Source: Odiellus spinosus (lineage: Eukaryota > Arthropoda > Arachnida > Opiliones > Phalangiidae). From it: 64,000 bases of DNA. Location of the stretch: NCBI GenBank assembly GCA_963920705.1, contig OY987225.1, positions 9,093,210-9,157,209 on the forward strand, read 5' to 3'. Positions 7,394 through 19,372 of this stretch are shown piece after piece. Position numbers and translations under genes: made by a program. The stretch's first letter is position 1; every line of letters begins with the position of its first letter. The notes under the pieces are model-generated. The model was not told where the DNA came from. It ran no database searches and worked only from the letters and a program-made list of their open reading frames with translations.

Positions 7394-9451
7394 TTGAGAG
7401 AAGAGTTTTATACTATGAAATGTAAAACTGATGAATCGATACCAAGCTTCATAGGAAGATTAACTCACGTGAAAAAGCAACTGGAAAATGCTGAAGATCA
7501 GGTTAAAGACACCGATTTGGCTCATCAATTAATTCACAGATTACCAGATAGTTACGAAAATCTAGTGCAACAAATTTATCATTACGATGATCAACAATTT
7601 ACATCGGTAAATATAAAGAAAACATTGATGGCCGAATACAGTAGACTATTATTGAAGGAAGGAGGAGTTATGAAAGAAGAAACATCAACAGCATTGACGG
7701 TTCAAAATCAAAAGAACCCATCAATGGATCAGAAGAGGTATTCTACACGTCGTCATCAGTATCAAAGTCAGAAATTTCAAGGAGTATGCTTTAATTGTCA
7801 TAAACCAGGACATAAAGCAACGGAATGCCGAAAAGGAAACTATCAAGTACGGAAAGCGAATACCGATACGAGAAATAAGAAACCAGAACGCGATCAAGCA
7901 GCGTTTTTTGCTTCAGCGCAATATACTTCCTCGGCAGCTGACGAATGGATTATTGATACAGCGGCCACGCACCATTTTTGCAAGCAAAGGGATTTCTTAT
8001 CTTATACACCATTCAACGCCGTAGCTAATTGTGGCGAAGGTACGTCTAAAATCGAAGGGAAAGGAAATATTCGATTGCAGTTTGGAGGAAAAGGAGGTGA
8101 TACATATTTACTCAAGGACGTATTACACACTCCGGGAATGAGAAGAAACCTAATCGCAGGAAGACTTATTGATCAAGCGAAGATGAAAGCGGTATTATTT
8201 AATTCGCAATTCACAGTTTATAATCAAAGAGGGAAATTTTCATTCGAAGCAAATTTATCAAAGGATAACTTTTATACGCTGTCAAACGCCGAAGTTATCG
8301 ACAACGAGTGTAACGAGAGTGAAGCAAATCAAACCGCTGTAGCAAATAAAATCGACATTTGGCATCGACGTATCGGACATATCAATGAAGGTGACTTAAA
8401 ATATATGGCGACTCATCAAATGCTTAATGGCATGGGAACGATAACAGGAAATCTATCATTGTGCGTTCCGTGTAAATTGAGTAAAAGTACGAAAGAAAGT
8501 CATAAGAAGATTGGAACCATTCGAAGTTCAGGTATATTGGATATTATACACTCAGATGTATGGTGGCCAGCTCCAGTTGTATCTTTAGGAGAAGCAAAAT
8601 ATTTCGTAACGTTTATAGACGACTATAGTAGACATATTTGGGTATATCTAATGGCCAAGAAGAACGATGTTTTTCAAAGCTTTATACGTTTCAAGAATCT
8701 CGTAGAAAATCGAACCACTAAAAGAATAAAAGCAATAAGGACGGATAACGGACTTGAATATTGCAACGAAGAATTTACTCGATTTTGCGAAGACGCTGGG
8801 ATACGGCACGAAAGAACAAAAACATATTCACCGGCCATGAATGGAATTGCTGAGCGAGCAAACATATCTTTATTAAATACTACGAGAACTATTCTGGAAG
8901 AAGCGAAGTTACCGCTCAATCTGAGGGCTGAAGTTATCGTAGCAGCTGCGAATTTAAGAAATAGATCAAAACATTCGTTACTCGGCGAGAAAGTTCCTGT
9001 GGAAGTCTGGGTATCCAATAAACCAAGCGCAAACCACTTACGCCAAATAGGAAGTCTAGCATTCGTACTCATACCCAAGCAATCACAGAGAAGTAAATTG
9101 CACAACCGAGCGAAACTTGGAGTCATGGTTGGCTACGCTTTCAAAACGAGGGGCTACAGAATCTATTACCCGCACGACAGGAAAGTAGTAGAGACGAAAC
9201 ACGTAAAATTCGATGAAGATATTAAGGGTATGGAGCACATAGTCAAGTCGAAGAGTAGTGAAGATATCATCACATTTCCATGGCCTCAAGAAGAGTTGTA
9301 CCTGGATGAATTGGAAGAAAATGAGAACGAAGACGAAACACAAACCGTGCAACAAGAAGCTCCATTAACAAGCTCAAGTTCCCGAACTACCTGTTGGTTT
9401 GCGCAGAGATATAACAATTCGGCAATCAGGAAAATCGAAAGGCTCGGTTGA
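7394..9451 (+). pseudogene. Copia Gag-protease-integrase part
   Basis: Residues 1-110 are the UBN2/Gag part (missing its N-terminus; no ATG opens it). A CCHC knuckle CFNCHKPGHKATEC sits at about 132-145. The protease active site reads WIIDTAATHHFC, with Asp-Thr-Ala for the usual Asp-Ser-Gly. The integrase zinc site (H-x4-H...C-x2-C) is at about 325-360. The catalytic core triad shows as HSDVWW, RTDNGLEY and GIAERAN. The frame ends shortly after an acidic linker, because of a frameshift into the next part. Confidence 0.9.
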
Positions 9452-9531
9452 CGTGTACTATTATGATCAAAATGGAAAGCAATTTCGATCATTACCTGAG
9501 GTGAAACGACATATGGCGGAACATGATCTTC
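9399..9531 (+). other. Methyl-CpG-binding-like domain inside Copia pol
   Basis: The peptide has the hallmark order of the MBD/TAM fold: a basic N-strand (LRRDITIR), then SGKSKGSVDVYYYD, then NGKQFRSLPEVKRHM. Eukaryotic MBDs read R-x-S-G-x-S-x-G-x-x-D-V-Y-Y...G-K-x-F-R-S-x-x-x-x-x-x-x-L. The residues that contact methyl-CpG in MBD proteins (the Arg before SG, the Asp before VYY, the Tyr, the Arg of FRS) are present. It sits between the integrase and RT. Confidence 0.75.
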
Positions 9532-10358
9532 CTCATGATATAAAGGCATGGGATTTCTCGAAGAACAGAACTACTTCACTAATAGCGTCCGTAACAGAAA
9601 ACGACATATCCGATATATTTGAAGCTCATTGTACAGAAGTAAATATACCAAAAACTTATGAAGAAGCATTACGATCACAACAAGCCCAAGAATTGAGAGC
9701 ATCAATGAACGATGAGATGAAAACCCTAGATGATAGAGACGTAACTGAAATTACCGAACGCCCTACAGGAAAACGAGTAGTTGGATGTCGTTGGATCTAC
9801 ACAATAAAACGAGACCACGACGGTACTATATTAAGATATCGAGCACGAATAGTAGCTCAGGGCTATAGTCAAATCGAAGGGATTGACTACGATTCAACGT
9901 TTTCTCCAGTGGTTAACTTTTCATTAATCAGACTGTTCATTTCAATATTCGTAATGTCGCTAGGATGGATCCATTCACATCTTGATGTGAAAAACGCTTA
10001 TTTGTATGGGGCATTAGATCGTAATATTTATATGAATCAAATTCCAGGCTACGAAACAAGAAATCCCAGTACATATTGCCTAAAGTTACGTAAAGCATTA
10101 TACGGCCTGCAACAGTGTGGGAGACTATGGTATATGGAACTGGATACAACTTTTCAGAGACTCGGTTTCAAAAAGCTACGAGGTACAAATTGTATCTATT
10201 ATATACCGTATCAAGCAATAGTGCTCGTATATGTTGATGACCTGGTAGTACTGGCGAAGAATCAAACAAGTCTCGATGACGTATGCAAATCACTATCAAC
10301 TACATACGATATCAAGGTTTTAGGACCAATCAGGAAATTACTTGGTGTCCAGTTTTAG
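9399..10358 (+). pseudogene. Copia integrase C-terminus (MBD-like) plus reverse transcriptase
   Basis: The first ~44 residues look like a methyl-CpG-binding domain (listed separately). The reverse transcriptase follows, with the conserved GCRWIYTIKRD, RYRARIVAQGYSQ, SHLDVKNAYLYG and active-site YVDDLVVL segments. The frame ends at a TAG (10356-10358) in an otherwise continuous sequence: the same frame continues immediately as the RNase H part. The break between IN and RT is a frameshift in the overlap 9399-9451. Confidence 0.9.
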
Positions 10359-10376
10359 GAAACTACGAATGGATCA

Positions 10377-10900
10377 ATGAAGATGCACCAAGCAGGGTAT
10401 ATAGAACAGATCTGCAAGAAATTTAATATACAAAGCAAGGAACCTGTAAGCTTGCGAATGAGCGCAGGAAGTATATTAACTCAACAAGATTGTCCCAAAA
10501 CAGAAGACGAGAAGAAAATGATGTTAGATATACCATATAAATATTTAATCGGATGTTTACTATTCGTAGCTCAAAGGACGCGCCCCGATATTTTATTTAC
10601 TGTGATATCTCTCTCGCAATACAGCAGTAATCCGGGGATTAAACACTGGCAACGTTTGCGCCAATTATCAAGATACCTCTTAACGACTTCAACGTATGGA
10701 CTAATTTACGAGCGGGGACAACAAAACGTTCTAAAAATTTACTGTGATAGTGACTGGGCAGCAGATAGAGACACGCGCAGATCAACAAGTGGCTACGTCG
10801 CGTTTCTAGGATCGGCTCCATTTCTGTGGCGCTCGGTCAAACAAAAGTCCGTTGCCCTGTCCACCATGGAAGCGGAATATATAGCTATGTCTGATGAATT
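10377..10900 (+). pseudogene. Copia RNase H part
   Basis: In frame with the RT part beyond the TAG. Shows the Copia C-terminal signatures GCLLFVAQRTRPDI, YCDSDWAADRDTRRSTSGY and SVALSTMEAEYIAM. After about codon 175 the frame stays open to 11060, but the sequence no longer resembles Copia, so the element has probably been cut there and joined to other DNA. Confidence 0.85.
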
Positions 10901-12060
10901 TTACCTTGATTCGAACCATTTGGCCCATTTGACAATTTCGAAACTATTTGAAAATTTGGATAATGTTCCACAAGTAGCCCCCTGTGAAACTGAGCAAATC
11001 CCCCGCTTCGTTCAATGGAGATTTTTTTCGCCTGAAGTGGGCAAAAACGTTTTCGGTTGACATAGCCAAACTAATGGGTAGTGCGTCGTCTCCTTTCGGT
11101 AATTTTCAGATCTTATATAGGTCTACATTATAGCAGACTTTGGACAAAACCGGCGATAAACACCTCGGATAGTCTCCTTATAAGTTAACAGGTAATCTCA
11201 CATAGGTTGTGGTTGCTAGGTGCCTTTCTTTCATCGCTTCATACATCCGTTTTTCTTTTTCCGTAATCTCGGTTCCAAGCGTACTTTTTGGACCATTTAA
11301 ATGCTCAGGCCTTAACATTATCAACTTCGCTCCCAGTGGGCTCGTGCGTGGAGTTACCTTGAAGAAAAAATTAATTTCCTATTGTCGCATAGTTGCTTTT
11401 TTAAAAGGGCAAATCAATTTTGTTTAATGGTACCTCTGCCCCGTAGTGTAAAACCGTGAAAATGACGAGACCGTGGTAATTTAAATCGGTTAAAACTCAC
11501 GGTTTTAGCCCGTGCTGTTCTACTAATTCCGAAACAAAAGCTTGTGTAAACCTGTCAGGCACGCCTCCTAGCTGTAAGAGAAAATATTGTTAGCACCTTC
11601 CGTCATTACAACCACATACGAAATTTTTCTCATCAGAGTGACTAACAAGTGTAAGGTAAATAGTCGGAATTTCATAAAGTGAAAAGGATAAACAGTACAA
11701 TACAGTAGAAAATTGATTTTTAAATGTTATAATTATAGGGAAAATATAATAAATAAAAACGAAAATGTACATAAATATTGGATAAATAGCAACGACTTTA
11801 TAAGAATATGTTTTTCGCTTTTTTGCATTAATTTAATTACCATTTCTTCCACTTTCTTATTGCTTTTTGGTGCTCTTTAAAAATCAAAATTTGATCCATT
11901 TCTGACTGTCTTTGGTGGGAAGTTATGATTCTTAAATGTTTTTAAATTTTTTTTAGGGAATTTTAAATTTTGCTTTTATGTGAAAATAAGTATCGAGACA
12001 ATCAAATAGAAAAATTGGGCACCGTAGAAATTCTGGTGACCATATGATGAAATAATTTTA
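10900..12060. other. No gene supported
   Basis: Only short chance frames. An AT-rich tract fills 11590-12000. A frame at 11209-11427 starts at TTG and has no coding character. Confidence 0.4.
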
Positions 12061-12065
12061 CTTAC

Positions 12066-14781
12066 AGCTAAGAGCACGTGGTTTTTCAATAAAACGGCAT
12101 TTTCCTCGTTTCTCAATATGTGTTCAAACATTGTTATTGTTTCCGTAATAACCACATATTTGGCGTTTCCAAAATTCCATCCAATGGGTGGATCATCGTT
12201 TGATGAAAAATTGTAACTCACTCCATTTTTAAGCTTCATCTTTAGTCCATTCAAATTGTATGTCACGTTTCCAGCAATTCTCATTTTGGTATTCAAAAGC
12301 TAAAAAACAAAAATACCGATTACCCTATCACTTTCCATATCGCCATTACCCTGTAATATTATAATAATAATATAATGTTAAGTTAATTACCCAGGCTTTT
12401 CCCGTTTTTCATGGCCAATTCTAAAAATATTTCTTGACTAATTTTGATGTTTTGCATGAATTCATTCTTTCGAGAAACCTATTGTCGTTTCACACTGTCG
12501 CTTGTCATTGTTCACATTTAACATGACTAGCTAAAACACTCAGAATATGAATTGCATAGAAATGTTTATTTAATATCGCCTGACAATTGTGCCTCAATCC
12601 CAAATTCAACGTTACTCCTAGAAATTTCCCAATTGCCTGGCTCTTTTCCCTTTCTTTTTTGTGGCAATCTCCAAATGTCCTCAGTTTTCCCGGTTTTCCA
12701 GGTGGTCTACGAACCTTGACAGTGATCAGCTCTAACTCCTAATACATTAACATCCAGAATGCGACTATTTCTAAGGATAGCTTGATAGTGGCCCATGTGG
12801 TTATTTTATTAAAGGGGTTCCAGTGTGCGCTCATCGCTGAATGTTAAAAAAAAGTAATTACTCTTACAATGTTTGCTGCTTTTGCATTGACTCCAATGGC
12901 ATAGAGGATACGGTTTAGGGCATGGCACGACTGCCAGGGCTCTCTAGTGCTCGTATACTTCGGACCATACTTTAGTAAACTTTGAATAAAGAAGCGGTCG
13001 CCCATTAAACGAAAAAACTGGCATGTTTTTAAATAAACTTACTATCCGGGGGAAAGTCTTCCTTTTATGCCGCTTATAAACATCGCCTCAGCACATTCGA
13101 GTAACGTAACTGTAATTAAATAGTTTATTAGGAGCGGTGGTGTTGTTTCCCCAAGCGTTATTGTTGATCTTACGGAAGTTTTTATGTCCACGGAACCTCG
13201 GTGAAATGATGTTGGCCGGGCTTTGTGGGTTTATAAAAACAGTATAATCGTTGCTTGCCATTCTTTTAAGTGCGCTTTTCACTTCGTTGAGCACTTCTTT
13301 CGGATCACTTATGGGAGAAAATAAATTATAAGTTTTGTTTGTAGTTCAAACACCCTTCGCGAAACATACAAGGATTCAATTTTACTGAAAGTTGCTTCGT
13401 CGTTTACGGACCACAAGTACTTTCGATAAAAACCGTGAGTACTAAGGATTGGGTCATTGGTGTACCTAAAGTCAAAGTCTTTCTTTTCTAATAAAAGCGT
13501 GGGATGATTTTCAACTAAAGGGAAAATAATCTGGTATTTATAGATAATCCCACTTTGTAGATAAACATTTAAATTCATTTGAATAAAATCAAATTTGAAT
13601 TAAGCAATCAGAGGTTATGAAAAAGTACTCACGAAAATCATCCAGATTGGCAACACCAATCAACAGTTGCTCTCCATCATAAAAGTACTCATAATACACA
13701 CTGTTGTTGTGCTCGTGCCGTATCATCCCTTTGAAATATTGAGATGTTATATAGGGCATAAAATAAAATACTTCATCATCAAGGACTGCCCAACAACCTG
13801 GCAAACGTTGGACTTGTTTGCGTCTTGTGACTGACCTTTGAACAAAGGTTTCAGTGTGGATTTCATGCCCTTTCTGAACATCACATTTCTATTTCTTCTC
13901 GCAACTTCTGTGGCCACCTCATGGATGAAATGCAACCCTTCCATGGCTAGAAATTCGTGCGCGCTCCTTATCTGTTCCCAATACATAAAGCATAGGTTTT
14001 ATCGTAGCAATTTTTGGGGGAAGTGCACTAAATTCAGTCTTTTTAACGAGTATCCATGCAATTTGTACCGCGAATGCAATGCCTAAGAAACTACTCCTTT
14101 AACTCGGGAACCAATACAAAATTATGCTAAGTGAGGTCTGATTTTGAAGTGTTTCATCAACACATCATGCCTAATTATGACATGTATCTATTTACAATGA
14201 AATACCTCAAATTACCAAAGTACCTAATCCATTGCATTGAAGCTTAAAAGCAACAAACCTTTTTTTCTCCCTGCTGCGCTTGGTCATGACCTGAGTGTCC
14301 TGCCACATTTCGGAAGGCAGCATCAACGACAATCGTCGACAAACGTTCGCCTGTGTCAGCTTCATTGGATAAAGTTATAGGTGGACAAATTAAGCTGGCT
14401 GGTCCCGAGTGTCCTGCGGTGCTCGTTGAGTCATCCAAATTTTGAATTGTGAAGCAGTTTCTTTTCCTTTTTCTAATTGTAGGTCTCATTTCTTCTTCAT
14501 GGGTTTCAGTCACGTTTCGGAGAACGGCATCAACTGCAATCGTCGACAAACATAAGTTGGTTTCAGTGTCAATTGGGCTTCCGACTAAACTTATGGGGCT
14601 ATTAAACGGACCGGTTACATTCTCTGAGTCGCTATCGTAATCGAAAGCATTCTCGATTAAGTTAGCCACATATACGTTAAAGCTTTCTTTGGTGCGCCTA
14701 TGTTCATCCTCAATTTGTTTATGCAGTTGTCTAATGAACTCTAGCTCTCCAGGAACAGGCTCACCTTCAAACCCCAAATTT
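12066..14781 (-). pseudogene. Unrecognised multi-exon minus-strand gene
   Basis: At least six exons end at good GT-AG sites and their phases fit: 13629-13873, 13370-13552, 13174-13307, 13043-13109, 12868-13017 and 12066-12299. Introns at 13308-13369 (62 bp) and 13553-13628 (76 bp) are short. A further 5' exon, 14259-14781, encodes an acidic region in which a segment ending LSTI-x-VDA-x-x-RNV occurs twice. The join between the 67-nt exon and the 150-nt exon is out of phase by one base at a T6 run (13012-13017), so the gene is either frameshifted or has a sequencing error there. No family is recognised. It could be a host gene or the transposase of an unknown element. Confidence 0.55.
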
Positions 14782-14789
14782 CTTGTTAA

Positions 14790-15950
14790 TCATTTTAAAT
14801 GCAATACTTATGTAATACAACTGTTATTTGCTTCAAATCATTGAACAAACCTATTGGCTCCTCGTTCGCGAAACCGCTCGCATTATAGCGGTCGGACAAC
14901 CGTTGGGCTCTACCTGTGAAACGAGAAAGGGCGGCTGAGTTTCAATTTAAATTGGATCGAACGCATTAAGCATGTTACAAACATCGACTAGCTTACTTCT
15001 CCTCATTACTTTCCTTGCTGGTAACACGTTTCCAGTTCGTTGTTGATAACTTTTAACAATTTTGCCTAGAGAATACGTCGGCTGATAATGTTGAAGAGAA
15101 TATTTCGTAGTTAAGTATTCAAAATAGAATGTTGTTCATTCTTACCCCACCGACGTTTTTTGGCAAGTTTTTGCAGAAATTGGAATAGCTGGTCCGGTGT
15201 TGTTAAGAGGATGTGGGAGGGGGGGAATTACTTTTGTATGTTTAAACCACGTCCTGTGACTTTTCTGGGGTGTACTCGATAACCGGATGGGGTAGATCTT
15301 CTATCCATAAAAATAATTTATATAAAACAAGATTTTAATTGACAGTCGTATGTGACAGCTACGAAAACTATAACAAACTCCTCTATGACTAAAGCAGAAG
15401 CGCTTGCCGAAAAACGGTTAACGGAACCTACAAACGGTTAAAGGTCAAAAGTACTGCTACGTCATATCAGAGTCGGTAAAGAGTAAAGACCAAGAGAGAA
15501 AGAGAACCAAGTGGAGTGACGTCATTAAAACACTCGCCAGATCAAGGGCAAACATAATAATAATAATTTATTAGTCAGGTAGAAAAAGCAACACACTTAT
15601 TGCGCCCTGAGAAAGCAAAGGGACACTAACAACGATACAAAGAAAAGGAATACATGAATACGAGACACTTTGGAGTAAAATATACCAAAAATAGATTAAC
15701 ACAATATATGCACAGAATATACAAACGCTAACAACGATACAAGGAAAAAAAGATTAAATGAATATAATACACTTTGGAGTAAAATATACCAAAAATAGAT
15801 GAACACAATAAAAGCCCGCTTTTGGGAAGACTGGAATCGAGTTGTGTAATATCTAAATATTCTTAAACAATGAAGGCAACTTCAAAAAAATTAATTTAAG
15901 ACCGTAACCTTACGAGTGCTAGCCGTGGCTATCTTCTTCACTCACTCTAT
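14790..15950. other. No gene seen
   Basis: Mixed sequence with two near-repeats of AACACAATA-type tracts at 15600-15810 (ACAACGATACAA...GGAATACATGAATACGAGACACTTTGGAG, twice diverged). Confidence 0.4.
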
Positions 15951-15957
15951 ACCTGAT

Positions 15958-16197
15958 CAGGGACGGAAATAAGCACAAGTCACTGGTCATTTGTCCGATA
16001 AATTTTCCAAATGTCCGGTAACTTTTTATTTTTAAGAGGGGGTCACTAGACAAATGTCCGATAAAAAAAAAGTACTTTTTAATACGGGAAAAGTAGCATT
16101 GTCCTGTAATTTTGTTAAATGTCCGATAGGTTTTGAATTTTAAAAGGGGGTTCCTGGTCATTTTTCCAATAAGAAAAATTTCTTATTTCCGTCCCTG
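15958..16197 (+). mobile_element. hAT MITE, copy 1
   Basis: 240 bp with terminal inverted repeats CAGGGACGGAAATAAG / CTTATTTCCGTCCCTG and a perfect 8-bp target duplication TACCTGAT (15950-15957 and 16198-16205). The CAG start and 8-bp duplication are hAT features. No coding capacity. Confidence 0.9.
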
Positions 16198-16229
16198 TAC
16201 CTGATGCGTGACGTGATTGGATTCGCTGC

Positions 16230-16470
16230 CAGGGACGGAAATAAGAAATTTTTCTTATTGGAAAAATGACCAGGAACCCCCCTTTTAAAATTCAAAACCT
16301 ATCGGACATTTAACAAAATTACAGGACAATGCTACTTTTCCCGTATTAAAAAGTACTTTTTTTTTATCGGACATTTGTCTAGTGACCCCCTCATAAAAAT
16401 AAAAAGTTACCGGACATTTGGAAAATTTATCGGACAAATGACCAGTGACTTGTGCTTATTTCCGTCCCTA
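16230..16470 (-). mobile_element. hAT MITE, copy 2, opposite orientation
   Basis: Same family as copy 1, inverted, so that the pair forms a large potential hairpin. Flanks TTCGCTGC (16222-16229) and TTCGCTAC (16471-16478) are an 8-bp target duplication with one change, and the last TIR base is A instead of G. Solo ends of this family occur at 37306 and 50133. Confidence 0.85.
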
Positions 16471-16479
16471 TTCGCTACT

Positions 16480-17420
16480 CGGTCTATTTAAATTATGGCG
16501 CGGTCGTGCGCACCGCACGAAAATTCTACCCCCCTCACAATCACCCCCATACTCCAGTAAAATAATCCAAGATTGTGGAAAAAGTACTGTAAGTGAACGC
16601 GTTTCCTAGACTGTAATTTCTTCAGTAAAATTAATTTTAATTGTGTAATTTAGTCAATTTTAATTAGAAATGGGCACTACTTTCGACACGTTTTCCTTAC
16701 ATTCTAGGGCTACCGGAACGTACTTCCCCGAGATACATTTCTTTTAAAAAAATTTGTTATTATTAAAATTCAATGAGAACTCTAAACCAAAATTTTGCAA
16801 CTTCTTTTAATATGCACATAACGAGGTATTTTTTTATAAGAATACAGTATTTTTAATATAAACATTGTGATAAACTACGGAAAACCATTTACTTCTACCC
16901 TTCTTTAGAGTCGTAATTCTTCGTTAGCGTTTCTTACGATCTCGTTTTGTTCGTCCGGAAATATTATTTCAGATCGAAAACAAAAGTTTAAACTTGATAT
17001 GCCTTTTACAGGGCTGCTATGCACTGAAAAAAAATATTGAAAAACCTCAATTTCGGGGGAAACTACCTATTTCTTTGCGATCAACTACTGCAAATTAGTC
17101 GACAAGCAAAGATGGTTTTTCCCAATGAAATCACTACTCACGATAATGACATATTTCCAGCGTGGAACGCTGTGAATGGGAACATAAAGGTTTAAATGTA
17201 TTTCCTAGTCTTACGTATCTTATAAAGGTGCATACCAATCTGAGCCTTTCACCTGATTTCTGCGGTGAGAGGTAGTATACGGTCAGCCCCCGTTTAATGA
17301 TCTCACAATCTCTCTGATGAAATCTGTTAAATTATATTTAGTGTTCAATGCGATGCTGAGTAACACTGTTTTTCGGGAAAATTTCCGTTAACCGACCCCC
17401 CACTAAATAACGATGGTTTT
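16480..17420. other. No gene seen
   Basis: Unremarkable AT-rich sequence. No supported frame. Confidence 0.4.
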
Positions 17421-17529
17421 GAACTAATTGGGACCTGGGGAGCTCAGAAAAAATAAGTAAAAAAATCTCCGACCACCGGTAGTTTGGGAAAAACGCATTT
17501 GAAAATTTGAAATTCCCATGCTAAAATCC

Positions 17530-18110
17530 CAACCGAAACTGTGGTACCCATTAAAAAAAGTCAACTTAAAAAAAGATTTGACAGAGCCAAAAAACGCAAC
17601 AGCATTATACTTCTTCGGATGAGTCCTCTTCCATCTCAGTACTATCGCGTTGGATAGAAGAATCTTTTTTTTTGTGCTAACGTTAGCCTTATCACGACGA
17701 GCACCAGTAAATTTTTCCCTTTGTTGGGCGGCAAACGAAACTGTGGTACCCATAAAAAAAGTCAACTTAAAAAAAGATTTGACAGAGCCAAAAAACGAAA
17801 CAGCTTTATACCTCTTCGGGTGAGTCCTCTTCCATGTCAGTACTATCGCGTTGGATAGAAGAATCTTTTGTGCTAACGTTAGCCTTATCAGGACGAGCAC
17901 CAGTAAATTTCTTCCCTTTGTTGGGCGGCAACCAAAGCTATGGTACCCATTAAAAAAAGTCAACTTAAAAAAAGATATAACAGAGACAAAAAACGCAACA
18001 GCATTATACTTCTTCGGATGAGACCTCTTCCATGTCAGTAATGTCACGTTGGATAGAAGAATCTATTTTTCTTTTGGAAACGTTAGCCTTATCAGGACGA
18101 TCCAAATGCT
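17530..18110 (-). repeat. Three tandem copies of a ~200-bp coding 3' end
   Basis: Three direct copies (about 17530-17725, 17730-17935, 17937-18110). On the minus strand copy 2 encodes a clean C-terminus from about 17945 to the stop at 17808: basic and Pro-rich at first (PPNKGKKFTGARPDKANV), then acidic (MEEDSPEEV). Copy 1 is frameshifted by an expanded T run and copy 3 has several changes. This looks like the last exon of a nuclear protein gene that was tandemly amplified. The long 207-codon frame running through all three in another register is not the coding one. Confidence 0.5.
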
Positions 18111-18294
18111 AGTGGTGATGGCTATAAAAGGGAGGACTACAAAAATGGGTAATGTATATTTTACAGCTACTTTTTCTAAAAGATGTTGCTAGGAGAGAGT
18201 ACGTTTATATGGTCTGGGGCGAAGGATCAACCAATCCAAATAGACCGATTTGGAAACAACATAGATTATATCTTTTCCTCATTTGATCAAAAAA

Positions 18295-19372
18295 CTGATT
18301 ATTTGCATCATTCCATGCCAATCAGCCCATTGACAGAATATTCATTGCATCTATGACGCATTGATCAGTTCTTGAGATTCATACTATTCTAAAATATGTC
18401 CGGCATTTGATTTCCCCCTCCCCCATGGTACAAAGCTGATTATTCGCATCATTCCGTGCCAATCAGCCCATTGACAGAACATTCATTCCATCTATGATGC
18501 ATTGATCAGTTCTTGAGATTCATACTATTCTGTAATATGTTACGCATTTGATTTCCCCCTCCCCCAAGGTACAAAACTGATTATTTGCATCATTCCATGC
18601 CAATCAGCCCATTGGCAGAATATTCATTGCATCTATGATTCATTGATCAGTTCTTGAAAGTCATTCTATTCTGCAATATGTCCGGCATTTGATTTCATTC
18701 TCCCCCATGGTACAAAGCTGATTATTTGCATAATTCCATGCCAATTAGCCCTTGACAGAATACTCATTCCATCTACGACGCCTTGATCAGTTCTTGAAAG
18801 TCATACTAATCTGAAATATGTCCGGTATTTGATTTCCCCCTCCCCCATGGTACAAAGCTGATTATTCGCCTCATTCCATGCCAATCAGCCCATTGACAGA
18901 ATATTCATTCCATCTATGACGCATTGATCAGTTCTTGAAAGTCATACTATTCTGTAATATGTCCGGCATTTGATTTTGCCCTCCCCAAGGTACAAAGCTG
19001 ATTATTCGCATCATTCCGTGCCAATCAGCACATTTACAGAATATTAATTCCACCTATGATGCATTGATCAGTTCTTGAGTTTCATACTATTCTGTAATAT
19101 GTTACGCATTTGATTTCCCCCTCCTCCAAGGTACAAAACTGGTTATTTGCATCATTCCATGCCAATCAGCCCATTGACAGAATATTCATTGCATCTAAGA
19201 CGCATTGATCAGCTCTTGAAAGTCATTCTATTCTGTAATATGTCCGGCATTTGATTTAACCTCCCCCCAAGGTACAAAACAGATTATTCCTATCATTCCA
19301 TGCCAATCAGCCCATTTGCAGAATATTAATTCCATCTATGATGCATTGATCAGTTCTTGAAAGTCATACTAT
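18295..19372 (+). repeat. Satellite, ~140-bp unit, about 8 copies
   Basis: Units begin near 18295, 18435, 18577, 18717, 18858, 18997, 19137 and 19278. Each carries ATTCCATGCCAATCAGCCCA and GCATTGATCAGTTCTTGA. The last unit is cut at the Gypsy LTR start (19373), so the retrotransposon inserted in or was joined to the array. Confidence 0.9.

Larger units (their letters stand above)
7380..10900 (+). mobile_element. Copia (Ty1-type) retrotransposon, truncated, no LTRs found
   Basis: The order gag - zinc knuckle - protease - integrase - reverse transcriptase - RNase H is that of Ty1/Copia. It starts in the middle of gag and its similarity ends just after the RNase H motif EAEYIAM at about 10890. 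Neither LTR nor target duplication is visible. The pol is broken by one frameshift (9399-9451) and one in-frame TAG (10356-10358). Confidence 0.9.

Noticed and set aside
17424-18047. 207-codon minus-strand frame
   Set aside because: It runs through the triplicated unit in a register other than the one encoding the conserved acidic C-terminus, and its product is a repeat artefact.
18295-19372. CRISPR-like array
   Set aside because: The units are whole ~140-bp satellite copies without unique spacers, and the context is eukaryotic. The same applies to 21590-23010.
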